Positions 8,412-17,258 of a stretch of DNA of 55,725 nt are shown piece after piece (positions within the stretch are counted from its first letter, which is position 1; each line of letters begins with the position of its first letter). The notes beneath the pieces are model-generated. The model did not search any database, was not told the DNA's origin, and saw nothing but the letters and a program-made list of their open reading frames with translations. Origin of the DNA: an uncultured Lachnospiraceae bacterium (GTDB lineage: Bacteria > Bacillota > Clostridia > Lachnospirales > Lachnospiraceae). The stretch lies in contig CACZBW010000024.1 in the NCBI GenBank assembly GCA_902779575.1, positions 1-55,725 on the forward strand. Reading direction: 5' to 3'. The translations under genes and the position numbers were made by a program.

Positions 8412-10091
8412 TCAGTGAAGGACTGCTCTGGCCTCGTATGGCTGCAGTTTTCCTTTCTTATGTTCCGCATAGTTGGAAATGAGCTCTTCCCCATCCGGAT
8501 CGTCGAACAGACTGCAGTCCTGCTCCTGCTCTGTCCAGTTGCAGGCGACGGTTACAACCTTGCCGTCAAGAAGGCGCTCATAGGCGTAAATGCATTCGCT
8601 GTCTTCCAGCAGAGGCCGGAAAATACCGTATACAATGACCGGGTTTTCATGACGCAGGCTGATCAGCCTGTGATAGTACCAGAATACGGAATCCGGGTCG
8701 GCAATGCATTTTTCGGCGTTGATTTCCGTGTAATTCGGGTTGACCTTGATCCAGGGTTCCCCGGCGGTGAAGCCCGCGTTTGCGCTGCCGTCCCACTGCA
8801 TCGGCGTCCGGGCGTTGTCCCGGCCCAGAGTATCGATGCAGCGCATCATCTGTTCTGAAGTCAGAAGATGGTTGTCCGTGACATACTGACGGTAGGCGTT
8901 GATGGATTCGATATCTCTGCATTCGTCAATCGACGTCCAGTGAACATTCGTCATACCGAGCTCTTCGCCCTGATAGATGTAGGGGGTTCCCTTCATCATA
9001 TGGAGGCAGGTCGCGAGCATCTTTGCGGACAGGACCCGGAATTCGGGCGCGTCATTGCCGAAGCGGGAAACTGCGCGGGGCTGGTCGTGGTTGTCCCAGT
9101 ACAGGCTGTTCCATGCTTTTCCTTCCAGTTCGAGCTGCCATTTATTCAGGATCTGGCGGAGCGGCGCGAGCATGGGCTTTTTATCTGTCCATTTGCCGTA
9201 GAGCGTCTTTACGCCGGGCGTGGCGTCCGTGTGTTCAAACTGGAAAACCATGTTCAGCTCGGTCTGCTCCGCGTTGGCGTATTTCTTCGCCTCTTCCACG
9301 GTGACGCCGGCCGCCTCGCCGACGGTCAGCAGGTCGTACTTTGAAAGTACTTCCCGGTTCATCTCCTGAAGGAATTCATGCACCCTCGGACCGTTGCAGA
9401 CATAGGGCATGGGATTGCCGAAGAGCCCGTCCGTGACTTCGCCGTCCGGGTAGGACTGGACCTTGGAGATCATACTGATTACATCCATCCGGAATCCGTC
9501 GATGCCCTTTTCGCACCACCAGTTCATCATATCGAATACTTCACTGCGAACCTTCGGATTCTCCCAGTTCAGGTCAGGCTGCTTGGTTGAAAACAGGTGC
9601 AGATAGTACATCCCTGTCTTTTCATCCAGCTGCCATGCGGATCCGCTGAAACAGGATGCCCAGTTGTTCGGGGCGTGTCCGTCCACGGGATCTTTCCAGA
9701 TATAGTAGTCTCTTTTTGGATTGTCGAGGCTGCTGCGGCTCTCCACGAACCAGGGATGTTCGTCTGAGGTGTGGTTGACGACCAGGTCCATGACGATCTT
9801 CAGGCCGAGCCGGTGCGCTGTGTCCAGCATGCGGTCGAAATCCTCCATGGTTCCGAATTCTGTCATGATATCACGGTAGTCAGAGATATCGTAGCCATTG
9901 TCATCGTTGGGAGAACGGTAGACGGGAGAGAGCCAGATCACATCGATCCCGAGCTTTGCCAGATACGGAAGGCGGGAGGTGATTCCGTTCAGATCACCGA
10001 TTCCGTCCCCGTTGCTGTCGGCGAAGCTGCGCGGATAGATTTGATAGATGACGGCCTCTTTCCACCATGCCCTTTTCTCATTTACTGCCAC
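8412..10091 (-). CDS. GH13 alpha-glucosidase (oligo-1,6-glucosidase type)
   Basis: The 559-residue cytoplasmic glycoside hydrolase of family 13 has the usual length of oligo-1,6-glucosidases. Conserved regions are visible: DLVVNHTSDEH (about 102-112), QPDLNWENP, GFRMDVI with nucleophile D203, TVGEAAG with acid/base E259, and DNHDQPR with transition-state D336. It should release glucose from the non-reducing end of short alpha-glucosides such as isomaltose or, in relatives, trehalose-6-phosphate or sucrose. The start is taken as GTG at 10091, preceded by AAAGGAGG with 7-nt spacing. An in-frame ATG further upstream lacks such a site and extends the protein beyond family length. A promoter is predicted at 10255-10283. 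It is divergent from the GH38 gene. Confidence 0.92.
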   Translation of the reverse strand: MAVNEKRAWWKEAVIYQIYPRSFADSNGDGIGDLNGITSRLPYLAKLGIDVIWLSPVYRSPNDDNGYDISDYRDIMTEFGTMEDFDRMLDTAHRLGLKIVMDLVVNHTSDEHPWFVESRSSLDNPKRDYYIWKDPVDGHAPNNWASCFSGSAWQLDEKTGMYYLHLFSTKQPDLNWENPKVRSEVFDMMNWWCEKGIDGFRMDVISMISKVQSYPDGEVTDGLFGNPMPYVCNGPRVHEFLQEMNREVLSKYDLLTVGEAAGVTVEEAKKYANAEQTELNMVFQFEHTDATPGVKTLYGKWTDKKPMLAPLRQILNKWQLELEGKAWNSLYWDNHDQPRAVSRFGNDAPEFRVLSAKMLATCLHMMKGTPYIYQGEELGMTNVHWTSIDECRDIESINAYRQYVTDNHLLTSEQMMRCIDTLGRDNARTPMQWDGSANAGFTAGEPWIKVNPNYTEINAEKCIADPDSVFWYYHRLISLRHENPVIVYGIFRPLLEDSECIYAYERLLDGKVVTVACNWTEQEQDCSLFDDPDGEELISNYAEHKKGKLQPYEARAVLH

Positions 10092-10254
10092 GAAGAATCC
10101 TCCTTTCTGTGTCATCCTCCCTTCGCGGGCGGATCTGTAGGTATTCACGGTCTGCTGTTTAAGGCCTGCGGCCTGTAAGAACGGTTTGCGGTCTGCCGTG
10201 CGGAGGACCGTGAGCAGCATTCACCGCAGTACCTGTTGATACATATCTGTGAAT

Positions 10255-10283
10255 AACATAGCATCTATCCGCTGACTATTCAA
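10255..10283 (-). promoter_or_regulatory. Predicted sigma-A promoter for the GH13 gene
   Basis: Read on the minus strand: -35 TTGAAT (10283-10278), 17-bp spacer, -10 TATGTT (10260-10255). It lies about 165 bp upstream of the GTG start. Confidence 0.6.
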
Positions 10284-10452
10284 GAATCCGGAAAAAGTCT
10301 CTTTCGATTCTGTGCGGACGCGAAGGCGCTGAAGCAGTCTCATGGTGATGACCGGTCCTGCGGACAGGAGCAGAAAGGCACTGCCCTGCGAAACTGTGAG
10401 GCAGCGGATGATTCACTGCCTGAGGAAAGAAAGGATCAGAGGCAGTTTTTCA

Positions 10453-10481
10453 TTGCTCCACTGTATTGAACATGTTATAAT
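10453..10481 (+). promoter_or_regulatory. Predicted sigma-A promoter for the GH38 gene
   Basis: -35 TTGCTC (10453-10458), 17-bp spacer, perfect -10 TATAAT (10476-10481) with an extended TGn just upstream. It implies a 5' leader of about 200 nt. Confidence 0.7.
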
Positions 10482-10694
10482 TTTTATGATTACAGCATCG
10501 GAAGCCTGCCGCACTCCGTGCCGTCATGCTGGCGGGGCAGGTATTGCGGCGCAGCTGTGCATAAACTGGCAGCGGACCCCTATAAATGCTGTCTGTAAGG
10601 GATGTTATTGTTTTTGCACCGAAAGTTATAAATAGCGGCTCAGACCGGAAAAAGCAAAGCCGGCAGCCGGAAAAAGAAAGGAGCAGACAGGATC

Positions 10695-13600
10695 ATGAAA
10701 TACATGCATTCGGAGTGGCAGCGGCGCCTTGACCACTGGCTTAAGACTCTGAAGGATGATCTCTATCTTCCGCTTGGCGAGATGGAGACAGAAGGCTTTC
10801 TGACGATGGAACAGCTTTCCCCGGATGAAGCCCTGAAAGGCCCATTTTCCCCGATGAAGAAAGGGACAAAATGGGGCCGTACCTGGGAATACTGCTGGCT
10901 CCGCGGAAAGATTACCCTTCCGGCTGAAGCGCAGGGAAAAAGGATCGTGATCGATCTTAAGACAGGCGGCGAAGCCACTGTGTTTGTGGACGGCAGGTCC
11001 TTCGGAACATACCGTGCAGGCTGGGTGAAAGAACCGCATCATTTCCTTGTTGACAATTTCCTGACCGGCTGCGGGGAAGCAGGGCGCAGCTATGATATCC
11101 TGCTGGAAGCCTACGCCGGGCATTTCTTCCCCCAGAGTCCGCTGGGCGGCTGCGCGACCGGCCCGGTTCTTCCCGGCAGCTATCAGGACCCGAAAAAAGA
11201 GGGAGAGCGCCGCGAATTTAAGGGGATCACATACGGCATCTGGAATGAGGATGCCTATCAGCTCTATATGGACCTTGATACCCTGCGGCAGCTGGGAGAC
11301 CAGATCGTTCCCGAAAGCCTGAGGGCGGACAAGGTTGCGCAGGCGCTGGAAGAGGCCACGATCGCGATTGATTTCGAACAGCCCCTGGAAGGCCGGATCG
11401 CGTCCTACAGGGAGGCGAGGCAGATCCTGAAAGGTGTTCTCGAAGCGAAGAACGGGTCGACCATGCCGAAATTCTACGCGATCGGCAACGCGCATCTGGA
11501 CCTGGCCTGGCTCTGGCCCATGGCTGAAACTTACCGGAAGACCAGCCGTACTTTCGCCGCGCAGCTTCGCCTGCTTGACGAATATCCGGATTACAGGTAC
11601 CTGCAGAGCCAGCCGGCAGCTTATGAGATGTGCCGGGAATATTATCCGGAACTTTTTGAACGAATCAGAGAGGCCGCGAAGGAAGGCAGGTGGATCCCGG
11701 AAGGCGCCATGTGGGTGGAACCGGACACCAATATGACCAGCGGCGAGTCCCTGGTCCGCCAGGTGCTCCATGGCAAACGTTATTTCCGGGATGTCTTCGG
11801 AGTGGATTCACTGATCCTCTGGCTGCCGGATTCCTTCGGCTATTCCGCCGCGCTGCCTCAGATTCTGAAGAAGACCGGCGTCAAGTATCTTGTGACCCAG
11901 AAGATTTTCTGGTCCTATAACGAAGGGGACCAGTTCCCGTATCACTATTTCACCTGGAAAGGCGCCGACGGCTCCAGCATCGATACCTTCCTGCCGACCA
12001 GCTACACCTACCGCACCGATCCGCAGGAGATCTGCGAGACATGGAAAGGCCGCGTGCAGAAGAGAGGACTGGATGCCTTTCTCCTGCCCTTCGGCTACGG
12101 CGACGGCGGCGGCGGCCCGACCCGCGACCACATCGAATACCTGGAGCGCGAGAAAGATCTGGAAGGGATGCCGCAGATGGTCTGCGAGTCTCCCGTGAAA
12201 TTCTTTGAGGACATGGAAGCGGAGGGCGGTCCGAAGCATACTTATGTGGGCGAGCTGTATTTCTCCGCGCACCGCGGCGTATTTACCTCACAGGCAGATA
12301 TCAAGAAGGGCAACCGCAAGAGCGAGCTGGCGCTTCGCGAAGCGGAGATCTGGGGCGCCGCCGCCTCCGCGAAGAAAAACTATCAGTATCCGCTTGAAAA
12401 GATGGATGCCGCCTGGAAGAAGCTTCTCCTGAACCAGTTCCACGATATCCTTCCGGGATCTTCGATCGCGAGGGTGTATGAGGACGCGAGGGCGGATCAC
12501 CGCTGGATCATTTCCCAGGCGGAGGAGGTAAAGGAAGAAGCTTTCCGCGCGCTGACAGAAGGAGAGGGTGTGACTGTATTCAATTCCCTGTCCTTTGAGA
12601 GAACCGGGCTTGTGGAGCTCCCGGCGGAATACGCCGGCGGAGCGGAAGCCGCGGACGGAACCGTCTTCCGGACGATGGAAAAGGACGGCGCCGTGAAGGC
12701 TCTGGTGACCGTTCCCGCCTGCGGAAGCATTTCCCTGAAACCGGCCGCGGGAAAAGCGGAAGAGAAGGACTGTGCGGCAGCCAGGGCTTACGTTTCTGAG
12801 AATGGAATCGTCATTGAAAATGGGAAGGTCCGCGCGCTCATTGACGGCAGAGGAGAACTTGTATCCTTTGTTCTGAAGGAGAGCGGACGCGAGTTTGCGG
12901 CAGGACCCATGAACCATCTGCTGATGTATAAGGATGTGCCGAGACTCTTCGACGCCTGGGATATCGATTCCAACTATATTCTGCAGGAACTGAAGCTGGA
13001 TGAGCCCGTGAGCGTTGAGATAACCTGCGCGGAGGGACTCCAGGCAGTCGTGCACACCGAGAGGAGGATTTCGGAATCTGTATTCTCCCAGGATATTGTT
13101 CTGGAGGAAGGCAGCAGAAGGCTTGAGTTCCGCACGCATGTGGACTGGAGAGAGCTGCACCGCCTCCTGAAGGTGGAATTCCCGGCAGCTGTGGAAGCCA
13201 CGGAAGGCATCAATGAGATCCAGTTCGGTTATATGAAGCGTCCGACCCATCGTTCCAGACTGTATGATTCGGACCGGTTCGAAGTCTGCGCGCAGAGGTA
13301 CAGCGCCCTCTGCGATGAAAATCACGGCGCCGCCGTGCTCAATGACTGCAAGTACGGCATCAGCATGAACGGGAACGCGCTTCAGCTTACGCTGCTGCGC
13401 GCCGCCTCCTGCCCGGAGATGAGGGCGGACAACGGAGAACACGATTTCACCTACGCTGTCACCGCATGGGAAGGCAGCTTCCTGGACAGCCCGGTTGTAA
13501 AAGAAGCTTACGAGCTGAACATACCGCTTCAGCTTGCGCCCGGCAGCTGCCCGCCCATTCAGGCATTTGCGGTTGACGCGCCGAATGTGTTCATTGACAC

Positions 13601-13820
13601 CGTGAAGATGGCGGAAGACGGGAGCGGGGACATTATTGTCCGCCTGTACGAGGCAAAGAAGGCAGATACCTTCTGCCGCTTCACGGCCGGAATCGGCGCG
13701 GAGAAGATCTGGTCCTGCGATATGCTGGAAAACAGGGAAGAGGAGCTGGAGCTTGAGGACAGCACAGCCGCCCTTCATTTCCATACCTTTGAGGTAAAAA
13801 CTCTCCGGATCAGCAGGTAA
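10695..13820 (+). CDS. GH38 alpha-mannosidase
   Basis: The 1041-residue class II alpha-mannosidase has the bacterial/vacuolar (Ams1/MngB-like) layout. A beta-rich N-terminal domain is followed by a catalytic barrel from about residue 260, a mid domain and a C-terminal beta domain. Zinc ligands H267 and D269 lie in AIGNAHLDLAWLWP, the nucleophile is D379 in LWLPDSFGYS, and the late ligand H583 is in FHDILPGSS. The glycine-rich YGDGGGGPTRDH segment is also typical. There is no signal peptide, so it acts on imported alpha-mannosides. The start has AAAGGAG upstream. The neighbouring GH13 gene and downstream oligosaccharide/peptide-type importer suggest one carbohydrate-use locus. A terminator follows within 100 bp. 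Confidence 0.92.
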   Translation: MKYMHSEWQRRLDHWLKTLKDDLYLPLGEMETEGFLTMEQLSPDEALKGPFSPMKKGTKWGRTWEYCWLRGKITLPAEAQGKRIVIDLKTGGEATVFVDGRSFGTYRAGWVKEPHHFLVDNFLTGCGEAGRSYDILLEAYAGHFFPQSPLGGCATGPVLPGSYQDPKKEGERREFKGITYGIWNEDAYQLYMDLDTLRQLGDQIVPESLRADKVAQALEEATIAIDFEQPLEGRIASYREARQILKGVLEAKNGSTMPKFYAIGNAHLDLAWLWPMAETYRKTSRTFAAQLRLLDEYPDYRYLQSQPAAYEMCREYYPELFERIREAAKEGRWIPEGAMWVEPDTNMTSGESLVRQVLHGKRYFRDVFGVDSLILWLPDSFGYSAALPQILKKTGVKYLVTQKIFWSYNEGDQFPYHYFTWKGADGSSIDTFLPTSYTYRTDPQEICETWKGRVQKRGLDAFLLPFGYGDGGGGPTRDHIEYLEREKDLEGMPQMVCESPVKFFEDMEAEGGPKHTYVGELYFSAHRGVFTSQADIKKGNRKSELALREAEIWGAAASAKKNYQYPLEKMDAAWKKLLLNQFHDILPGSSIARVYEDARADHRWIISQAEEVKEEAFRALTEGEGVTVFNSLSFERTGLVELPAEYAGGAEAADGTVFRTMEKDGAVKALVTVPACGSISLKPAAGKAEEKDCAAARAYVSENGIVIENGKVRALIDGRGELVSFVLKESGREFAAGPMNHLLMYKDVPRLFDAWDIDSNYILQELKLDEPVSVEITCAEGLQAVVHTERRISESVFSQDIVLEEGSRRLEFRTHVDWRELHRLLKVEFPAAVEATEGINEIQFGYMKRPTHRSRLYDSDRFEVCAQRYSALCDENHGAAVLNDCKYGISMNGNALQLTLLRAASCPEMRADNGEHDFTYAVTAWEGSFLDSPVVKEAYELNIPLQLAPGSCPPIQAFAVDAPNVFIDTVKMAEDGSGDIIVRLYEAKKADTFCRFTAGIGAEKIWSCDMLENREEELELEDSTAALHFHTFEVKTLRISR

Positions 13821-13887
13821 AGTTTTTGTGATATTTATAGAAATACAGCATTTTCCGCTGTCTGAACAGGAAGAAAATGCGGCAAGG

Positions 13888-13914
13888 AAAAGCAGCCCCC
13901 GGGCTGCTTTTCTG
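13888..13914 (+). terminator. Rho-independent terminator after the GH38 gene
   Basis: AAAAGCAGC (13888-13896) pairs with GCTGCTTTT (13903-13911) around a C/G-rich loop. The T-run is the end of the stem. Confidence 0.8.
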
Positions 13915-14032
13915 TTCGTTAGTTTTCACAGAAGCGCTGATCGACTGATAGGAAAAGCCCGGTTGTATTTCGTTATTTTCAATATGCCCGGCGCCGGGCG
14001 AACGCCTTTTTTTAAATTTTCGCACAATCTGG

Positions 14033-14061
14033 TTGAAATCTAATTGGTTAACATATATAAT
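14033..14061 (+). promoter_or_regulatory. Strong predicted promoter of the first ABC importer operon
   Basis: -35 TTGAAA (14033-14038), 17-bp spacer, perfect -10 TATAAT (14056-14061). The spacer contains one half of a large inverted repeat (14043-14053), so a bound repressor would block polymerase directly. Confidence 0.75.
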
Positions 14062-14115
14062 TAATAACAACGCACCAGGTCCGGGCGCGGACCGGATAGT
14101 CACTTGTTAACCAAT
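14043..14115. promoter_or_regulatory. Paired operator sites (GTTAAC-centred inverted repeat)
   Basis: ATTGGTTAACA (14043-14053) and its exact reverse complement TGTTAACCAAT (14105-14115) lie 59 bp apart, centre to centre. Each copy is itself close to the palindrome TTGGTTAACCAA. One lies between the -35 and -10 elements and the other in the early leader. The layout is typical of a LacI- or GntR-type repressor acting at two sites. No gene for such a regulator was seen in the window. Confidence 0.6.
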
Positions 14116-14146
14116 GCTTTATTTCATACGCAAAGGAGGATCCTGT

Positions 14147-16045
14147 ATGAAAAAACTCATTACTCTTTGCGCTGCTGCCGCAACAGCTGCCATGCTGCTC
14201 GCAGTACCCGCTCTCGCAGAGGAGATGACTGACGTCGGAACCCCGCGTGCCGAGACCCTGATCATGGAGACTCAGACACCGACGGACGTTCCCGGACAGT
14301 TCAATCCCTACATGCTTGGAACTCAGATGGGATTTGGTATCCATCAGCTGATCACCGCACATCTCTGGGAGATCGATACCGCTCTCGGTGAACAGTTCGG
14401 CGAAGTAGCTGCAGGTATGCCGGAACCCAACGAAGACTTCACGGAATTCACGGTCAAGATCCGTGAAGGCATGAAGTGGTCCGACGGCGAAGATATCAAC
14501 GCCGACGACGTTGTCTTCACGATGAACATGATCAAGGAGAATTCCGCAATCGGATGCTCTGCTTACACCAACAGCGTCCTTGATTCTGTGGAGAAGGTTG
14601 ACGACTACACCGTCATCTTCCACATGAAAGAATCCTTCCCGCGTCTTGCTCTTAAGTTTGGCGTTACCATCTGGGGCTGCGATTATTACATTGTTCCGGA
14701 ACACGTCTATTCACAGATCGAAGACGCAAGCCAGTTCCCGGACAGCGAGCCGGTTACTGCAGGTCCGTACACAGTCAAGGATTATGACCCGAACGGCCAG
14801 TGGATTCTGTATGAGCTGCGTGATGACTGGTTCCAGTCCGCAATGGGCGTTGCAGGCGCAGATCATTACGGAATTACCGAAGATATGACTCCCGCGAAGT
14901 ATGTGTGGTGCCGCGTCCTCGGCGACGACACAACCCGCCAGATGGCTATGATCAACAACCAGGTCGACCTTCTCTGCGAAGTTACGCCTGAGATCCTTGA
15001 TTACATGACCAGCCAGAACGACAAGATCGCATGCTGGTACAGCGAGTTCCCGTATGCTACATCTGATGACCCCTGCTCCAAGGGCCTTGGCTTCGGTATC
15101 GGAACCGGCGCTCCGTTTGACAGTGCTGATTTCCGCTGGGCGATTGCTCTTGCCATGAACTTCGATGATATCTCCCTTGGTATCTTTGACGGTGTCGGAC
15201 GTGCTTCCGTATTCCCGATCATCACTGCTACCAGCGCAGGCCAGGAACTCTACTACAAGCCGCTCCTTGACTGGATCAGCGAGTTTGAGCTGGATCTTGG
15301 CGACGGAACCACCTGCAAGGTATGGGATCCGGATTATGCGACCCGTATGGCTGAGTACCTCGGCATCGAGGGAACCGAAGAAGAGCTGATCGACATGTTC
15401 GGCGTAGGCTGCTGGAGATATGATCCTGAGTCCGCTGAGAAGCTTCTCATCAAGGCCGGCCTTGAGAAGAAGGATGACGGCTGGTACTTCAACGGCGAGC
15501 CGTTTACGATTGAGCTTACCTATCTTGCTGATACAGAAGCACAGGCAGGCCGCGGCGTGCAGGCAGCTTATGACCAGCTGACCAAGTTCGGTCTGAACTG
15601 CACGATTTCCTCCGAGTCTTCTGCTACATGGGATACCAAGAACGGAACCGGTGAATTCCAGATCCGCGGTATCTGGCCGACAGGCTTCATTACCAAGGAT
15701 ATCTATTCTCAGATTAACGGCTGGGATGCTGACCTGATCGTTCCGGTTGGCGAGCTTGGTTCCGGACAGGGTACCCGCTGGAACAATGCGAAGGCTACCG
15801 AGATCATCCATGAACTGGCCAAGGTTTCTCCGGACAGCGAAGAGTCCTATGAGCTGGGTCTTGAGTTCCTGAAGACAGCCATCGAAGATCTGCCGTTCAT
15901 CGGCTTCCACTCCGGTGTCAAGTTCGTTCCGACCAACAGCACTGTCTGGGAAGGATATCCGAGCGCTGACAATCCGTACAACGGACCGTGGTGGTGGTGG
16001 AGCTGCTTCAAGTACATCGCTCCGTATATCACTCCGGTACAGTAA
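14147..16045 (+). CDS. ABC importer substrate-binding protein (family 5), large form
   Basis: The 632-residue extracytoplasmic solute-binding protein belongs to the peptide/nickel/oligosaccharide family 5. A Sec signal sequence (MKKLITLCAAAATAAM) ends in PALA, with predicted cleavage after residue 24. There is no lipobox cysteine at the cleavage site, so membrane attachment is not obvious. Family signatures include a conserved 'VKIREGMKWSDGEDI' type segment and 'TAGPYTVKDYDPNG'. The protein is longer than the common 500-550 residues and ends near an unusual run of four tryptophans (WWWW), suited to stacking on sugar rings. The adjacent GH38 and GH13 genes favour an oligosaccharide ligand, but a peptide is possible. 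The start is set by AAAGGAGG upstream of ATG 14147. Confidence 0.87.
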   Translation: MKKLITLCAAAATAAMLLAVPALAEEMTDVGTPRAETLIMETQTPTDVPGQFNPYMLGTQMGFGIHQLITAHLWEIDTALGEQFGEVAAGMPEPNEDFTEFTVKIREGMKWSDGEDINADDVVFTMNMIKENSAIGCSAYTNSVLDSVEKVDDYTVIFHMKESFPRLALKFGVTIWGCDYYIVPEHVYSQIEDASQFPDSEPVTAGPYTVKDYDPNGQWILYELRDDWFQSAMGVAGADHYGITEDMTPAKYVWCRVLGDDTTRQMAMINNQVDLLCEVTPEILDYMTSQNDKIACWYSEFPYATSDDPCSKGLGFGIGTGAPFDSADFRWAIALAMNFDDISLGIFDGVGRASVFPIITATSAGQELYYKPLLDWISEFELDLGDGTTCKVWDPDYATRMAEYLGIEGTEEELIDMFGVGCWRYDPESAEKLLIKAGLEKKDDGWYFNGEPFTIELTYLADTEAQAGRGVQAAYDQLTKFGLNCTISSESSATWDTKNGTGEFQIRGIWPTGFITKDIYSQINGWDADLIVPVGELGSGQGTRWNNAKATEIIHELAKVSPDSEESYELGLEFLKTAIEDLPFIGFHSGVKFVPTNSTVWEGYPSADNPYNGPWWWWSCFKYIAPYITPVQ

Positions 16046-16095
16046 GTTGTCGTCAGGATTGATGCACGAAAAGGCATAACAGCATGATTGAATAA

Positions 16096-16127
16096 GGACA
16101 GTCCCGTCCGGCTTGGCGGGGCTGTCC
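16096..16127 (+). other. Intercistronic stem-loop without U-run
   Basis: GGACAG (16096-16101) pairs with CTGTCC (16122-16127), extended by CCCG/CGGG inside. No T-run follows. It could stabilise the 3' end of the binding-protein mRNA. Confidence 0.5.
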
Positions 16128-16145
16128 TGTAAGAATGCTAAGTCT

Positions 16146-16181
16146 GCGCACGCACCGTGTAAGGCGATGCGTGCGCTTTTT
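16146..16181 (+). terminator. Leaky terminator/attenuator between binding protein and permease
   Basis: A perfect 9-bp stem, GCGCACGCA (16146-16154) with TGCGTGCGC (16168-16176), is followed by TTTTT. The next gene belongs to the same transporter and no separate promoter was found, so partial read-through is the likely role. Confidence 0.75.
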
Positions 16182-16243
16182 CAACGATACGCTCTCAGAA
16201 GAAACCATTTGTGTTCTATCAGCGAAACAAAGGGGTGTGACCA

Positions 16244-17242
16244 GTGAAATTTTGGAAATATCTAAGTCTCCGTCTGGTAACCTGGGCGCTGACGATCCTG
16301 ATCGGAGTCACCTTTGTATTTTTTATCCCGCGTATGTTCCCTTCAGATCCGGTAGAGGCCATGATCGGTCAGATGCAGGCCCGTTCCGGACAGATGGACC
16401 CCGCGGCAAAGGAAGCGCTCCGTACCTCTCTCCGTGTCCAGTTCGGACTGGAGGGATCTTTGATCAGCCAGTATCTGACTTTCCTCTGGAAAGGACTGCT
16501 GCATTTTGATTTCGGGCCGTCTCTGATGAGTTATCCGACGCCATGTACGGAGATCATTGCGCGAAACCTGCCATACACGGTAGGGTTATCGATGATTACT
16601 ACGATCTTCGCCTGGCTCATCGGTAACTTTATCGGACTTCTGGCAGGTTTCAGAAAGAATAAAACTTCTTCCAAGATCCTTGAGGCGATCGCGATTTTCA
16701 TTTACCCGATCCCTTACTTTATTCTCGCGCTTGTACTGCAGATCATATTTGCCTATATCCTGGGATGGTTCCCGCTGCAGGCAACGATCCAGTATAACAA
16801 CGGAACCATGGCGTTTGTCACGTCGCTTCTGCGTTCTTCCGTTCTCCCGGCTCTGTCGATCCTGCTTCTTGGTACCGGCTGGTGGATCATCTCCATGAAG
16901 TCCCTGTCCTCCACAACTTCGGAGGAGGATTTCGTTCTGTATGCCCGCTACCGCGGACTGAGCGAGGGTAGAATCGGTTACCAGTATGTGTTCCGCAACT
17001 CGATTCTGACACAGATCACGGCCCTGGCCATGAGCCTCGGCGGAGTGTTCAACGGATCCATCATGACTGAGATCATCTTCGGTTATCCGGGTGTCGGTAC
17101 TTTGATTCAGGGCGCGATCCTGCAGTCGGACTATAACATGATCCTCGGCTGCATCACGATTTCGATCGTGGCCATCGCTACATGCACCCTGATCGCCGAC
17201 CTGATCTATCCGTTCATCGATCCGCGTATCCGCTACAGCTGA
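16244..17242 (+). CDS. ABC importer permease, DppB/OppB type
   Basis: The 332-residue inner-membrane permease is of the DppB family, with six predicted transmembrane helices. The first hydrophobic segment is at about 9-30 (VTWALTILIGVTFVFFIPRM). The coupling EAA-like loop is visible as YARYRGLSEGRIGYQYVFRN, followed by the family signature EIIFGYPGVGTL. Translation probably starts at GTG 16244, with AAAGGGG about 8 nt upstream. Expression may be reduced relative to the binding protein by the terminator at 16146-16181. The next permease starts 16 bp downstream. Confidence 0.9.
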   Translation: MKFWKYLSLRLVTWALTILIGVTFVFFIPRMFPSDPVEAMIGQMQARSGQMDPAAKEALRTSLRVQFGLEGSLISQYLTFLWKGLLHFDFGPSLMSYPTPCTEIIARNLPYTVGLSMITTIFAWLIGNFIGLLAGFRKNKTSSKILEAIAIFIYPIPYFILALVLQIIFAYILGWFPLQATIQYNNGTMAFVTSLLRSSVLPALSILLLGTGWWIISMKSLSSTTSEEDFVLYARYRGLSEGRIGYQYVFRNSILTQITALAMSLGGVFNGSIMTEIIFGYPGVGTLIQGAILQSDYNMILGCITISIVAIATCTLIADLIYPFIDPRIRYS

Positions 17243-17258
17243 GAAGGGAGGGAATATT

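Larger units (their letters stand above)
10092..10694. other. 600-bp divergent regulatory region, no gene
   Basis: This region separates the GH13 and GH38 genes and contains one predicted promoter for each. It also has an inverted repeat AGGCAG/CTGCCT near 10400-10425 upstream of the GH38 promoter. The 200-nt GH38 leader contains a GC-rich hairpin built from CCTGCC (about 10507) and GGCAGG (about 10536). A second weak promoter-like pair (TTATTG 10605-10610, TATAAA 10627-10632) lies close to the GH38 gene. No convincing coding sequence was seen. Confidence 0.5.

Noticed and set aside
8412-8494. Possible phosphotrehalase assignment for the GH13 gene
   Set aside because: Sequence motifs fit several GH13 alpha-glucosidase subfamilies; no PTS trehalose gene is next to it, so only the general class was called.
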